Source: Rapana venosa (taxonomy: Eukaryota; Mollusca; Gastropoda; Neogastropoda; Muricidae). Taken from it: a stretch of DNA of 64,000 bases. The notes beneath the pieces were generated by a model. It ran no database searches. It was not told the DNA's origin and was given only the letters and a program-made list of their open reading frames with translations. Below, piece after piece: positions 10,655 through 35,534 of this stretch. The stretch spans positions 7,334,150-7,398,149 of the forward strand of contig CM054153.1 of NCBI GenBank assembly GCA_028751875.1, given 5' to 3'. The position numbers were made by a program, and so were the translations under genes. Position 1 is the stretch's first letter; each line of letters starts with the position of its first letter.

Positions 10655-13190
10655 CCATGTTGTCTTTGCCGTTGGCTTCAAAGCGTTGCAGAAGCTGATT
10701 GTACCTCTGCTCATAATTGTCTGGCTTAAACTGCAATGTGCCACAGTGTGTGTGTGTGCGTGCGCACACCCGCATGTGCCTTAATTCCTTACATATATAC
10801 ACATGTATACTCATTCAGAATATCAAAATATGCACATTAAAGATCCCGTCATTTATGTCAGTATCTGGTGGGTTACAGAAACACAAACATACCCAGCATG
10901 CATCCCTGAAGTTGCTATGCAGATACTTTCATGGTGGACAAAAAATGGTCACATACACAAAATCTCACCTTTGGTGAACCTCGGAGCTCTAGCCAAGGAA
11001 CAGAAAAAGAAGTGTATACTTGCATATGCACACACTGACTACAAACTCACATCATGCGTGGATATGTATTCACACAGATGCACACGCAAATGCACATGCA
11101 TGCACACTTTTTTTTCATGCTTACATTTCTCATGATATTAAAGAAGATAAACTGAAACAAGAACATGATAAAGAAGGCTTTATCACAAAAGACTGTAAAC
11201 AATATTGACAATCACATTAGAACTAACAATGAATATATTTTCTTCTACTTTTCAGTGATAGAACTCTGGCACTCTGATGAGCATGGTTTTGTCAGTGTCT
11301 CAACTTCAGCTTCACCAAAAACATTTTCAACAAACCAGAAGTCCAGCACTTTCACTCAGAAAGTGATTACAGAGGACATCTACTCAGCCCTTACCAAGAA
11401 GTCTGTGAAGACTGATGAAGGCAGCCTTCCATCAAAGTGTAGAAGGTACTGTGTCTTTCTGTAAATTATTCAGCCATTGAAAACAGCCATTCTGATGCTT
11501 ATTAACAAAACATTGTTTACAGACTGAACATCAGGTGGTCAGTGATGCAGGTCCCACTGGGTTAGTTCCACTTCCAGTATTATGAAATCTCGAATTGCTG
11601 AATTAGGGAGGTTTTTGTTGGGTTTTTTGTTTTGTTTTGCTCAAAACACAAAAAAATATTAATAAGCAATTTTAGGTAAAAAAAATTTTGGAAAGGCTAG
11701 AGAAGATTTGAGAAAGTAGAAGGTTAAATTTGAAAATTAGAACATTTGCTTTCAACATTATGAGATGAAAAGGCTCAGGTATGTTAAGACGTTCCCTGCC
11801 AACACAGTTCCAGCAGTGAGGTTGTGGATTTGATTTCCAGCCTCATCCTTCTTCCCATTTGACAAAAATCAAATTCTGAAAGTAAAGTCCTTCGGAATGA
11901 TGACTATAAAGCGCAGTGGGCCCCGTGTGCAAATGCACACAGAACATCCTGGCCACCTTGAATCCTGTTCGCTTTGAAAGTAGTGGACATTGGTGCTGGT
12001 GGGTAACAGATTGAAAAATTTCAAAATCGCATACTACATGGAACTAGGATGTAAAAGCACTTGTATGTTATTTTTTTTTTTTAATCTTGAAAAAGAATAA
12101 ATAAATAAATGATCCCATGTCATCACAGCCCTGTATGAAAAGCTCTCCTTTAAATGGAGTATGATAAGAGGTAACTTTCAAAGCATGCATTTCACAGCAG
12201 TTTAGAGTGAAAGTTTTAATTTTGTCTCATCCGTGAATGCAGGAATGTGGATGTCATTTCTGTATTCATGACCTGGTCTGAAATATGTTTTCAGGTTGGC
12301 AGTTGTGGTGACCAGCAACAGTCAGTTTGCTCTGAACAATCACTCGCATCCCCTGGGCCACCTCCACACCATGTTGCGACAGTTGAAAGTGGCTGGTTAC
12401 ACAGTTGTGGAGGTTAGTTGGTTAAGTTGGACGTGATAGTTTGGTATGTTTGTTGTTGCTGTTTAATTCTTAGGTTGTTTTTTTTAATTGTTGCCACTTT
12501 TGTTTTAATATGTTAGCAATGAAGGATATGCCAGTCTGAAACAAACTGGTGCTCTGAGCTTATTTCTCTTAAAAAAATTCATGGTGGGCAAAAATGGTCG
12601 CATATGTAAAATCTCACCATTAGTGAATGTCAGAGCTGTAGCTGAGTAAGAAAAAACAAAAACACAAAACCTTTAAACCAAGGTTTTGTGTGCATTTGCA
12701 CACAAAGCATCTTCCACGTGTACATGTATTTTTAAAAAAAAAACTTTCTACCTCTCCTAAGAGTACACTATTTCATGCCAGAAGGAATGGATGACAAAAT
12801 TTTAAAATAAAAATAAAATTTAAAAACCTAATAAAAACAACAACACACAAACAAACCAAAAACACATGCACGTTGATGTCATATTTAGACTTCATTCCCA
12901 AAGCCTGAATGCAGCTACCTTAACAATGGGCAAAAATGGTTGCATATGCAAAATCCACCATTGGTGAAGCTCACAGCTCAAGCTAAGGAACAAAACAAAA
13001 TGAAAAATGTATTTATATATTTAAATAAACTCTACAACAAGATGACAATTGTAGTGTGTGTGCATGTTTTTTGTTCCAGATACTTCCTGAGGATGCCTTA
13101 CACCTGGAGCTGTCTTCCCATGAAGAGAGATGTCACCATCTCTCTGCTGTGTTGTCGTCTGCCCTTCAGACCAACATCCTTCTATCGTGA
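7225..13190 (+). CDS. FAST kinase domain-containing family protein (gene 1), mitochondrial RNA factor
   Basis: Seven coding exons: 7225-7519, 8190-9169, 9720-9817, 10459-10621, 11256-11445, 12295-12412 and 13080-13190, with GT-AG borders and matching phases between exons, about 650 residues. FASTKD proteins act in the mitochondrial matrix on processing and stability of mitochondrial RNAs. The start MIRVFRHSLLPKPSS is basic and free of acids, as in a mitochondrial presequence. Exon 2 holds helical repeats (LTLDEVLQACHGFF, ITRLLLYVFIHGAAP, DISKFVWACGTLQFKP). The C-terminus is a RAP domain: RLAVVVTSNSQFALNNHSHP, then LGHLHTMLRQLKVAGYTVVE and ILPEDALHLEL. The frame slips by one base near 8340 inside exon 2. 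Which FASTKD paralogue it is cannot be settled by eye. The gene is convergent with FASTKD gene 2. Confidence 0.85.
10623..10649. repeat. (TG)n beginning at a 5' splice site of FASTKD gene 1
   Basis: The exon ending at 10621 is followed directly by GTGTGTGTG..., so the splice donor itself is the first unit of the array. The array ends where the inverted exon copy begins. Confidence 0.9.
10650..10745 (-). repeat. Inverted partial copy of exon 2 within an intron of the same gene
   Basis: The reverse complement of this 96-bp stretch aligns without gaps to 8968-9063 of FASTKD gene 1, with about nine mismatches counted by eye (roughly 90% identity). It keeps an open frame reading GTLQFKPDNYEQRYNQLLQR, against GTLQFKPDSYEQRYNQLVQC in the exon. 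It sits between a (TG)n array on the left and a TG/GC-rich stretch on the right, antisense to its host gene. It has no splice sites of its own that would make it an exon. Confidence 0.9.
10805..10998 (+). repeat. Fragments of dispersed repeats in a FASTKD gene 1 intron
   Basis: The stretch ATATGCACATTAAAGATCC...GTGGGTTACAGAAAC...ACATACCCAGCATGCA matches SINE family C (47765, 57070). It is followed by GGTGGACAAAAAATGGTC...CCTTTGGTGAACCTCGGAGCTCTAGC, the family E repeat also seen at 9985, 12580, 12900, 43205, 51410 and 63690. Confidence 0.65.
11775..12112 (+). mobile_element. SINE family A, nearly full length, diverged
   Basis: A tRNA-like head (GTTAAGACGTTCCCTGCCAAC, then a decayed B box in GATTTGATTTCC) is followed by the GACTATAAA...GCCCCGTGTGC core and an (AATA)n tail. 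It lies between the exons ending at 11445 and beginning at 12295. Confidence 0.7.
12580..12990 (+). repeat. Two copies of dispersed repeat family E
   Basis: Both contain GGCAAAAATGGT(C/T)GCATATG followed by CACCATTGGTGAA or a variant, and GCTCnnGCTnAGGAAC-like ends. They share the arrangement with copies at 9985-10075, 43180-43305 and 63650-63780. No coding content is seen between them. Confidence 0.6.
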
Positions 13191-13371
13191 TCCAAGTTTT
13201 CTCAGACTTCCTGGATGATTTTTATTTCCAACATAGTCTTTTTCCTGAAAGCAAATTTTGCTCTTCCATTCGTTTTACCAAGCTGCCATTTTGCATGAAG
13301 GCACACATACACTGCAAGAAGAGGCTTTTGACCTTGGGGAGAGGATGTTATCTATTGAGGAAATAAAAAGC

Positions 13372-13377
13372 CCTCAA
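13372..13377 (+). terminator. Candidate poly-A signal of FASTKD gene 1
   Basis: An AATAAA hexamer lies about 180 bases after the stop codon at 13188-13190, a plausible short 3' UTR. Confidence 0.5.
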
Positions 13378-13379
13378 AT

Positions 13380-14448
13380 TTTAAGAAATTTTGAGTCCAA
13401 GAGCTTTTGAGTTATGGACACAAGACATAGGTTTTTTTGTTTCTTTTTAAAATTATCATTCTTTAACAATCCACCATGTTTGCTGAAGACAGACTGGTGT
13501 GGAATTAGTCATGAAGTTTTACCCATGAGTGCTCTACAAAAATCTCATTAGAATATAGAAAATGTTTTCTGGTATTTGAGTTTTAGTTGTAAATGTTAAG
13601 ATATACCAGCAAGAGACGTTAGGATTTTTTATTGCAATTCTGTGTGTGTGTGTGTGTGTGTGTGCATGCATGCATGCATGTGTGTGTTTTCTTCAGTCTC
13701 TTCACTCAGTGATATTTAGATGAATGTGCGTGTGTGTGTGTTTTCCTTTATGGCCTGTCCACCTTCTCCAGAAACAGTTGTTTCTCTATCCTGAACATTG
13801 TTTTCTTCTGTTTTTCATGAATAGACTTTCATGCCCATTTTCAACAAAATGTGGGTTTTGGGAGCTTTTTTTTAAAAAACCAAAATGTGTATGTGTGCTT
13901 GTGCGCATGTATGAAGAGAACTCTACCAGGTACTTACTGCCTTGATAAACCCATGAACTGTAAATCTGAGTGGTTGACTGTCATGTTTTTGCACACACAG
14001 AAAAGACTGTGTCCTTGTCATAAAATATTGCTTTTAAAACCCTCCATTTTGTCTGTATTCTCATGCACATATTTCAGTGTATGTATGTATGCGTGTATTT
14101 GTCACTGTGTATATATGTACTTATATTTGTATGGTTAAAAAGTGTAATGCACTGCTGTCATTTATTGTATGGTTACTGTCAACTGCTGAAATCTTTCTAG
14201 AGAACTTGTTGATACTTGGCTATTATTTCAACCGTTACTTCAGTATCAACACCCTTTTCTGTTTACCACAACAGAGTCATTTTTAAAATATATTTTTTAT
14301 GTATTCACTTCATTGATAACAATTCATTGTGATTTACAAAGTGTCTTGTAATATTTGTTTTATTCAATCTTTCAGAGAATTAGTGTTAGATTGAATGTTG
14401 AATAGTTTAGTACAAAATTCATAAAATCATCCACTTATACCACACTCT
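13380..14448. other. 3' flank between convergent genes, no gene seen
   Basis: AT-rich sequence with (TG)n at about 13641-13664, (GCAT)n at 13665-13680 and scattered TG runs. Open frames here are low-complexity and lack family features. Confidence 0.6.
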
Positions 14449-15240
14449 CTTTGTGGATGACCTGGCGCTGCTGTCCCACACACACCAACATATCCAGGCG
14501 AAGACCAGCAGACTCCAAACATTCGGACAGCAAGTGGGGCTTCGTATTAGCACCAAGAAAACAGAGACAATGTCGCTCAATGTGAACACACCAGCCCCTG
14601 TGAAAGTGAAGGGAACTGACCTGCGCCAGACAGACAAGTTCACATACCTTGGCAGCATCATCAAACCAGAGGGCGGCACAAAAGAAGACATCCACAACAG
14701 ACTGGGCAAGGCCAGGAATGTGTTTATGGAGATGAACAATATCTGGAGATCAACTCAGTACAGCACCAACACCAAGCTGAAGCTATACCAGAGCTGTGTT
14801 GTGTCTACGCTCCTGTACGGTTCTGAGTGCTGGAGGATGACGGAAGTGGATCTTACCAAACTTCGATCCTTCCACACCATATGCCTGCGAAGAATTCTCC
14901 GGATCTTTTGGCCAGAGAAGATCTCCAATGAAGACCTACTTCGGAGATACAAGCAAGAAGACATGGGAACCATCATCACCAGAAGACGGTGGAAGTGGAT
15001 TGGGCACATCCTCTGAAGAGACCCACAGTCAATCGCAAGAACAGCATTGCACTGGACCCCAGAAGGAAGGAGAAAGAAAGGAGGACCAAAAGAAACGTGG
15101 AGAAGAACTGTAGAAAGTGAGATGAAGGCCATGCAGCACTCTTGGGGATCAGTGACTAGGTTGGCCCAGAATAGGCAGGAGTGGAAGCGCTTTGTTGCTG
15201 CCCTACACACCGCTGGGTGTAATGGCTAATGATGATGATG
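14449..15240 (+). mobile_element. 5'-truncated LINE fragment (RT C-terminus)
   Basis: The copy opens within the RT catalytic motif (FVDDLALL) and continues with YLGSIIKPEGGTKEDI, LYQSCVVSTLLYGSECWRM and RRRWKWIGHIL, the usual end of an endonuclease-RT polyprotein. After a frame break near 15015 it goes on to a WKRFVAALHTAGCNG-like end and an (ATG)n tail. ATACCACACTCT stands on both sides (14437-14448 and 15241-15252), a 12-bp target-site duplication. It is an inactive insertion between the 3' ends of the two FASTKD genes. The same 3' end recurs at 56097 and 60904. Confidence 0.88.
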
Positions 15241-15440
15241 ATACCACACTCTGCAGTAAAATCCTGTCACACATATCTGTGTGTCTATCTACATTTCTAT
15301 GTATCAACCTATCAGTCAGTCTGTCTATCTACCTGCCTGTCTGTCTGTTTATCTGTGTATGTGTGTACATGTATAATTAATTAATTAGGCATTCTCTACT
15401 CAAACACACAATGTTTGCAAATCATATCACAACTTGAATA

Positions 15441-15446
15441 TTTATT
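15441..15446 (-). terminator. Candidate poly-A signal of FASTKD gene 2
   Basis: TTTATT on the plus strand, i.e. AATAAA on the minus strand, about 290 bases beyond the stop codon of the minus-strand gene. Confidence 0.4.
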
Positions 15447-15733
15447 TTGTGGTGCCAATCAATATATGATGTTACATGCTGCCTTAAAATTAATGATCTT
15501 CTCTCTCTCTCACATACACACACACCGACATATCTAAGCACATCATAGCCATCATTCCAGGTCTGTCCTGTTCCTCTCATACATAGCATAAAGATAAGAA
15601 AATAATAAGAAAAACGCATATGCACATCAATTTTCCTACATTGAAAACATGATCATCACAGCTTCTCCAGACTTAATCTGAAATAATATTCATAAGCTAA
15701 CCTGAATGTTATCTGTCATCTTATTCATTGGTG

Positions 15734-28653
<12,920 letters not shown>

Positions 28654-29759
28654 ACTGACAGTTGTTGACAGGCGAGAACACTAACAGCTGTTTGATATCT
28701 TTTCATTCATTTCAAGGTAATATTTCATGCAGATGCTGCAACTGTCACTTTTGTGTCTTGTTGCTGACTCCTTCAACTCACATGAAATCTGAAATCAGTG
28801 AAACACACACACACACACACACACATTGACACAAAAATGCATGCACTGCTTTTTTAATGTACCATCTGGAAACAAAAGTCTGACTGAATGAGCCATTTCA
28901 CACACACACACACGCACGCACGCACGCACGCACACACGCACGCATGCATGCATGCACTATTATAATATGATATATAATATGATAAAATTAAAAGAATTTA
29001 TACAGAGCAGATCTCATGATATTTAAACTTAATTTAGCATTTGAAAATATAGTGTGTGTGCGATACAAGGATTTTACAACTATTGTGACATGATGATGAT
29101 AAATAAATATCTATGCAAATACCAGCCATTTGACACTACATTCAGTTTTTGATTACTCTGTGATCAGCCAAGTGATTGGCAAATGTAGATTTTGTTCTCA
29201 ACAAGAACGATTCCTTTCAAGTGTGTGATTGTGAAAGTGTATTTATCTGTTTAAGATGCCATCATGCTGTTTATCAACATGAATTAAATATCTGACTTAT
29301 ACTAACAAAGTGTACCCACACAAAACGTTTTAATGCCTCAATTGCACAGTGTATTGAATATCAATCATCAACCATAATTATGCTCTTTCCCCTAGACAAA
29401 TCATCTGAACAAAACGAGTCGTAGCAGACTACATTGCTTGATCATGTATGGCAGTATTGTTGTAATGCAAAACTATGGTGTATCACATCAGCTTAACCTT
29501 GGCTATGTGTCAGATCGTAGTTTATTGTTTCACCACTTGTGAATGCAAGCTTCCGCCCTTTTTTAATATAAGCAAATGATTTTTAATTAATAAAGTACGT
29601 TTAAGTCCAAGATCGCTAAACTCAAACTTTGCTAAGACAAGCCAACACCTCGTGTTTACCTACTTTCTGTCTTGCACTTGGTATGACGCTTTGCGTTTCC
29701 AACCACAAAGAGTCAACACGTTGGAGTTCTCTCCAGTACCAAAGCTCTTCCCCCTTCTC

Positions 29760-29798
<39 letters not shown>

Positions 29799-29984
29799 TT
29801 TTGGTTTCGTTTCTCTTCCCCGTATTTATTGAATAGAGGCTTTATTGAAACAATTTTAGAAGCAGAAGAAACAGCATAGTTTCTGTAGGTTCAAGTTCCA
29901 ATCTTGTATGAATGCTTGGTAGTGGTGGCTGGTTGACACAGCCCCTAATAGGCTGGGACTCTAATAATTATAATCAAAGAATGA
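28654..29984. other. 5' flank of FASTKD gene 2, no gene seen
   Basis: (CA)n at 28803-28824, a CACG/CATG-rich block at 28900-28955, and a poly-C run at 29761-29795. No coding region is recognised. The promoter of FASTKD gene 2 is presumably in the first part of this stretch. Confidence 0.5.
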
Positions 29985-30213
29985 ATGCCTTCGGATGAGA
30001 CTATAAACCGAGGCCCCGTGTGCGAACGCATGCAGAGCATCTTGCGCACACGTTAAATCCTGTTCCGCTTTTCGAAAGAGTAGGCCATTGTGTGCCGGTG
30101 GGAACAGATGACAAAATTTACAAAACCGCATACACATGGGGACTGGATGTAAAAAAGCACATGAGTGTTTATTCCATTATCCTCGATATAAAAGAATAAA
30201 TAAATAAAAGAAA
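29985..30213 (+). mobile_element. SINE family A, first of two neighbouring copies
   Basis: It carries CTTCGGATGAGACTATAAAC..., GGCCCCGTGTGCGAACG, AAATCCTGTTCCGCTTTTCG, AGAGTAGGCCATTGTGTGCC and GGGGACTGGATGTAAAAAAG, then (AATAA)n. It is the cleanest copy of the core. The tRNA-like head is missing. Confidence 0.85.
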
Positions 30214-30324
30214 GAAAGAAAGAAATAGGCCTAGACCTCGTCCCCCTATCTCCCCTCCCCATCCCTTCAAGGGGATATTTTCCCCTGGAGTTAACATCAG
30301 TGCAGACTCCACTCTCCCCAAAAG

Positions 30325-30540
30325 TCCTTCGATGAGACTATAAACCGAGGTCTCGTGTGCGACTGCACACAGAACTTCTTGCGCACATGTTAAAACCTGT
30401 TCGGAAGAGTAGGCCATTGTGTGCCAGTAGGAACGGATGACAAAATTTACAAAAAAGATATACACAGGGACTGGATAAAATAAAAATAAAAATTAAAGCA
30501 CAGGAGTGCTTTTTTCATTATCCTCAAAATAAATAATATA
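30325..30540 (+). mobile_element. SINE family A, second neighbouring copy
   Basis: The same core (GATGAGACTATAAACCGAGG to ATTATCCTCAAAATAAATA), about 110 bases after the first copy and diverged from it, so the two are separate insertions. Confidence 0.8.
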
Positions 30541-31470
30541 TCTGCATAGTTGTAGTAATTTAGGCAGTTGTGGCCTGTCTTCAGCCTGGAGGTACAGACC
30601 TGCTCTCGTTGAGCCAGTAGATAGTAGAGGTCTGACATGTTGTAGTGTGACTGTTGCATCCACTTCATTTGCTGCTTAGCTTTGATGATGGTCTTGGCTT
30701 CAGGACAGCTAATTGACCTATCCCCCTGCTCTTGCCTTGTGCCTTCCTCTGCGAGGGAACCAGCCGTCTCATTGGCAAGGGGATCTACTGCAAGACTTTA
30801 AATTGTTTGACTCCTGCAGAGGGAGGCAAGAGGTGAAGCTAGGTCGTTCAAGTCAGTATTTCTGCTGACCTGCAATGCCTGCAAGAAACTCTTTTTAGGC
30901 AGTATATGAGCTGCCCATGATGTGGGCTGCTGCTCTTTATGGTTTCTGGTTCACCTTTGTAGCTCGTGGAGTCTAGGTAAATAAGGAGGCTAATCTATCT
31001 TCTCTGTCCTCAGGGTACTGGATGTAGATCCCTACCCCTTGTTTTGGATTGGATTCTCAGCAGAGCCACCAGTGTATACATGTCTTTGGGTAGCAGATCT
31101 GAAGGTGTTTAAGTGTGTAGGACTACTTCCCAGGCTGCTCTGGGAGTCTTTATGTCCAGCACCAGCGATACTGCACAGAACAAGAGCAGGATCCCTTCAC
31201 TCCAGGCTAGGACTGTAAGACACCAAGAAATGTCTTTGGGGTCATGGTAAAGTGTATCCTGGTGTGGTTGTTCAACCATTCTGCTTTGGTGAATGAAGCT
31301 TCCTCTCTTTATTTGTCCTTTTGTTGGTTGGGATATTCTTCTTTTCATAGGGTGGTCTTAAAGTCTCTTGAACTTGGCAGTCTGGATGAGAATCTTAGTG
31401 TCTGGAGGACCTTCAAGAGCATGCATGCCCACAGGTGTCATGTTTAGACACCATCCCTGATATTGGAATG
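30541..31470 (-). mobile_element. Decayed LINE RNase H and C-terminal region
   Basis: The minus strand reads fragments of a non-LTR polyprotein downstream of RT: KGRIKRGSFIHQ-like and KDISWCLTVLAW segments (31109-31348), a YTGGSAEN remnant of the RNase H YTDGS motif near 31075 with Asp replaced, and EAKTIIKAKQQMKWMQQSHY followed by a LLAQREQVCTSRLKTGHN-like end (30560-30700). Several stops and frame breaks show an old, dead copy. Confidence 0.7.
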
Positions 31471-32740
31471 GGGCTACCCTAGTGCCGAGTAAAAACAGTC
31501 GCATATGCACATTAGTCTTGTGATGATTTCAAGCTTTACTTTCAACATTTTCATGGTGCCCAAGATGATGTGGGTTGCCTGATTCACACAGATTTCTACA
31601 AAAGATGTGTCATGGGCTTTCACACATTATTTCTGTTCATTGTTTGATCTGAAAGATCACACAGGCACTGTGGATACTTGCATGTGTGAGCGTGCTTGCC
31701 CTGAAGGAACTACATTAATGTACTCATTGGTGTGTATGCGTACATGCATGCGTTTGTGTGTGTGTGTGAAAACTCAGTGCTTGTCTCTTGTATGCCTGCT
31801 GTGCCATGCTCTGTATGCCACTTCCCCCTCCCAACAAACCAAACAAAAACAACAAAGGAACAAACATAATAGTTTTTGTGTGTATTATAATGACACAGTC
31901 ACTCTGAAAGCAAAATCATGCCATCACAGTTTGGGGTTTTCCTGATTTTATTTGTCTTCAGCAAACATTTTACATGCATTCCTCTAATCACACTCTTTTA
32001 ACACATTTGACACATGTATACAAGACCTCAACCACTGAGGAACTAATTTCATTCACTCATTTTGTAATCTGGCAGAAAACCAGCACCATGTTAGGGTTGA
32101 TGAAAAAATCAAAGACAAATATTACAGACCCCCCCCCCCCAAAAAAAAAAATAACAACAACCCCCAAAAAACAAACAAACCAAAATCTAGAGGAAACAGA
32201 CAAACAAACCAGACTTCAAACAGTAAGAATAAAGATACCAGGCTGTCTAAAAAACCCAGACGGAACTACTTCTTATCAATCTGGATATCAGAAAGAAAGC
32301 TATGGAAACAAACCCTTTGTACATTTTAGTAATGATGTACCATACAAAAAAAACTAAAACATCATCATTAGATTTATTACCAGGAGACAATTACAATCTG
32401 CTCCCCCCCCCTCCCTCCTTCCTCTAGCTCATTACTTTAAAAAAAAAATATATATATATGCCTATCACACACACACACAGAGAAAGGACCACACATTTTT
32501 TTAAACCCCAATTCATTCCTTCAAAAAGTAAAACAAAAACACCTACCCATCAGATGTACAAGGTGAATTTCTTGACAAAATACCAGATTTTAGGTCAGTG
32601 AGATAGAAAATGAACAAGAAAGAAAAATTAAAAAATTAAGACAGTGGTTAAAAACAAAACCCAAGCAAAAAACAACAACACAAACACACAAAAAACAACA
32701 ACACAAACAACACCCCCCCCCCCCCCCCCCCCCCCCCGAA
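31471..32740. other. Intergenic stretch, no gene seen
   Basis: TG-rich sequence near 31740, A-rich and C-rich runs at 32129-32175, and a poly-C run at 32713-32737. No coding feature is supported on either strand. Confidence 0.6.
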
Positions 32741-32741
32741 A

Positions 32742-32747
32742 TTTATT
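32742..32747 (-). terminator. Candidate poly-A signal of the HAX1-like gene
   Basis: Minus-strand AATAAA about 155 bases beyond the stop codon at 32903-32905. Confidence 0.5.
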
Positions 32748-32902
32748 GTACAGAGTTTCTAAGATTATTCTTTTTATTTTGAAAAAGTACATGACATTCT
32801 GATTCTTACAGGGGGCATACAAAGAGGGAAGGCATAAATTAATTTCAGATATCACCCTGAGTCACAAAACTACACTTTGTCTAACCACGCCATTGTGCTA
32901 CT

Positions 32903-35258
32903 TCAAAAGCCAAATAATTTGTGGAAGAATCCTCTGTTGTCTGACAAGATTCCCCCTTGCACTGGCGGTAACTGCAGGGCTCTGTCTGGATCTGTGACCA
33001 CGGGTTCTGCAAGACGTCCCTTGCCTTGCCATTGCTGGTTAAACTCCGACACTTTGTCTGCAACACACAAAAACACATCCACTCAGATCTCTTACCAATG
33101 GCCCTGCAAAATAAACTGTACAGCCCATGAGAGGAGCTGGAAAGGACTTGCCACTATTTCTACCAAACCCATCTGATGGTAGAAAAAGCAAACGAGAGAA
33201 GATCTCTTACTATTCTGAAAATTGAAGAGAGGTTGTCTCCCTGATACTGCCATTTTTTCGAATAATTTTTTCCTCCAGTTCCTCGGCAAGAGCTCAGAGG
33301 TTCACCAATGCTAAGATTTTTGCGTTAATGATCATCTCCCCCCCCCCCCCAACCATTAAGGTAACCACATTCCAACTTTGGGAATTCAACCTATCAATTT
33401 TGCAAGGACAGTCTTGTGAAAACTCAAATCCCATTGCTCTGCTCACAGATCAACTCTCTGCATGGTCTCCAATTCTCTGATCTTTCTGATGGAGTTGCTA
33501 GTTTCTGTTTTGTGTCTTGTCTCTACAATGGTCAATGACAGCAAGCAGCAATGAACCAAAAAGTTTGTTCCCACCATGAAACTCATCTTCTAAAAAGTTC
33601 TGCTGTAATGAATTTCATAAATTCAAAGTTCCACTGTGTGACCTGGGTTTTTGTTGTTTTTTTGTGTTTTGTTTTGATTCAAAGATTAACATAAACTGTA
33701 ATGAATGTTTCCTTTAGTCTGTTACATGAAACAAGAATCAAGACAGATATGATTTCAATGAATTTCAATGACATGTAATCAGATAAAACTGTTTCTTATC
33801 TATTCAACGATCACTTACATCCAAATCAGTTCAGAAGTTTGTAAAATAAAACCAAAAACGCTATGATAAGTCAATATGTAGTTGTAGTGTAATGCACTGG
33901 TTCATGATTACTTGCTTCTTCCAAAGGAAATAGAACAAAAACAAAACAAAAAACCCTATCTTTTTGACAAAAGTTTCCAAACTGAACAACAATGTGAAGA
34001 AAACAAGACATTACTGTTCACTGACCTTTATCAATATTTTGAAAGTTTCCCGTATTTCTTCTTCTCCATTCTTATTCTTTACAGTGGTCACTGTGTGAGC
34101 CTGATCTCCCAGTCTCCGTGTAACAGTGGTCTCTTCACATCCACTGGAATCCCGCTTGGTGCACCTCTCTTCTATGGCCTAAAGACAAAGAAAATAGATC
34201 TGAAGCATAAAGACATAGAAAACAACAGACATGTATACATCCACGCACATGAATACAGCTGACATAGAAACTAAGAGTTAAATGATGCCCTTGAATAAAA
34301 GAAGCCAAAGCCTCTAGAATCACGTAAGATATAAGAACACAGATAATCACAGCTCAGAAAAAAGGCATTACACATTGTGACATCTTTCATAAAAGAACAC
34401 ATTTCACTCTGCATCATCTTGTCATTTCAATTTGAATAATAACTTTCATGTAGAAAAGTTGCAGAATACAGAAAGTAAGCTCTAGTAAAATATATATCTG
34501 GAAAGTGTTCTCCATGAATCATCTTTTTCTACGACCTTTATATTGCTGAGAAAATGCAGACTCCTAATTGATGTTCACATATTTATTGAATTTTTCATGC
34601 TATGTATTTTAAAAAAAGTTTCATACACTTAATTTATATTTTGTTCAATGATAAGTTAAATCAACTGTTCAAGTTAGCTTTGTAATTTCTTTCAATCAAA
34701 TCTGTACTCAGCTGTAAAACCTCACAGTATGTTCTGGAGGCAGAACAGATAGTACCAGTGACCCAACTAACGTTTCATGGTAACATCAATTGCACCAAAA
34801 AAGCAACACAGGTCTACTTACACCATTGGCTCCAATCACTGTCCTCATGTTCACCCTTCTGCTGCCCCCACTAAAAAACTGTCCAAAGGGCTCTTTTGAT
34901 TGACGGTACATGTCCACAATTTCTTCTTTCCCGGGGCTTTCGCTGTCTATATCTGTTAAACAAATAACAAGTAAAACAACATAGTCAGTATTCAGTTGTT
35001 CCACTTACACCAAGAATATTTGATGTACTAATTAAGTAACTGGTGTTATACTTCACTTTTGCTGGATAAGTTTTGTTTACATAAAAGAGAAGTTTCCATG
35101 TGTTTGAGTGTGCATTTAACATTTATGTACATATATTTATGCTTATTTCAAATACAAAAGCACAAAAAACTTACAGATAAACCCTATTACAGAAGAATAC
35201 AATTCAACACACAAAAGCACACACACACACACTAACAGACACACACACTCTTACAGTG

Positions 35259-35332
<74 letters not shown>

Positions 35333-35471
35333 ATATCTTCAAAAACACACAGACACAGACACACACACAGAAATTTACCTTGGTCTTTTCTTTCTTTGGG
35401 TGGAATTGTGTCTAACTGTGGAATGCGAGCAAACTCTTCAAACTGCAACACAATGTAACTTACATTTTACC

Positions 35472-35534
<63 letters not shown>

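Noticed and set aside
10605..10814. Separate minus-strand gene encoding a FASTKD-like peptide
   Set aside because: Only the 96-bp inverted exon copy is coding-like; the rest is TG repeat, and there is no start, splice site or continuation.
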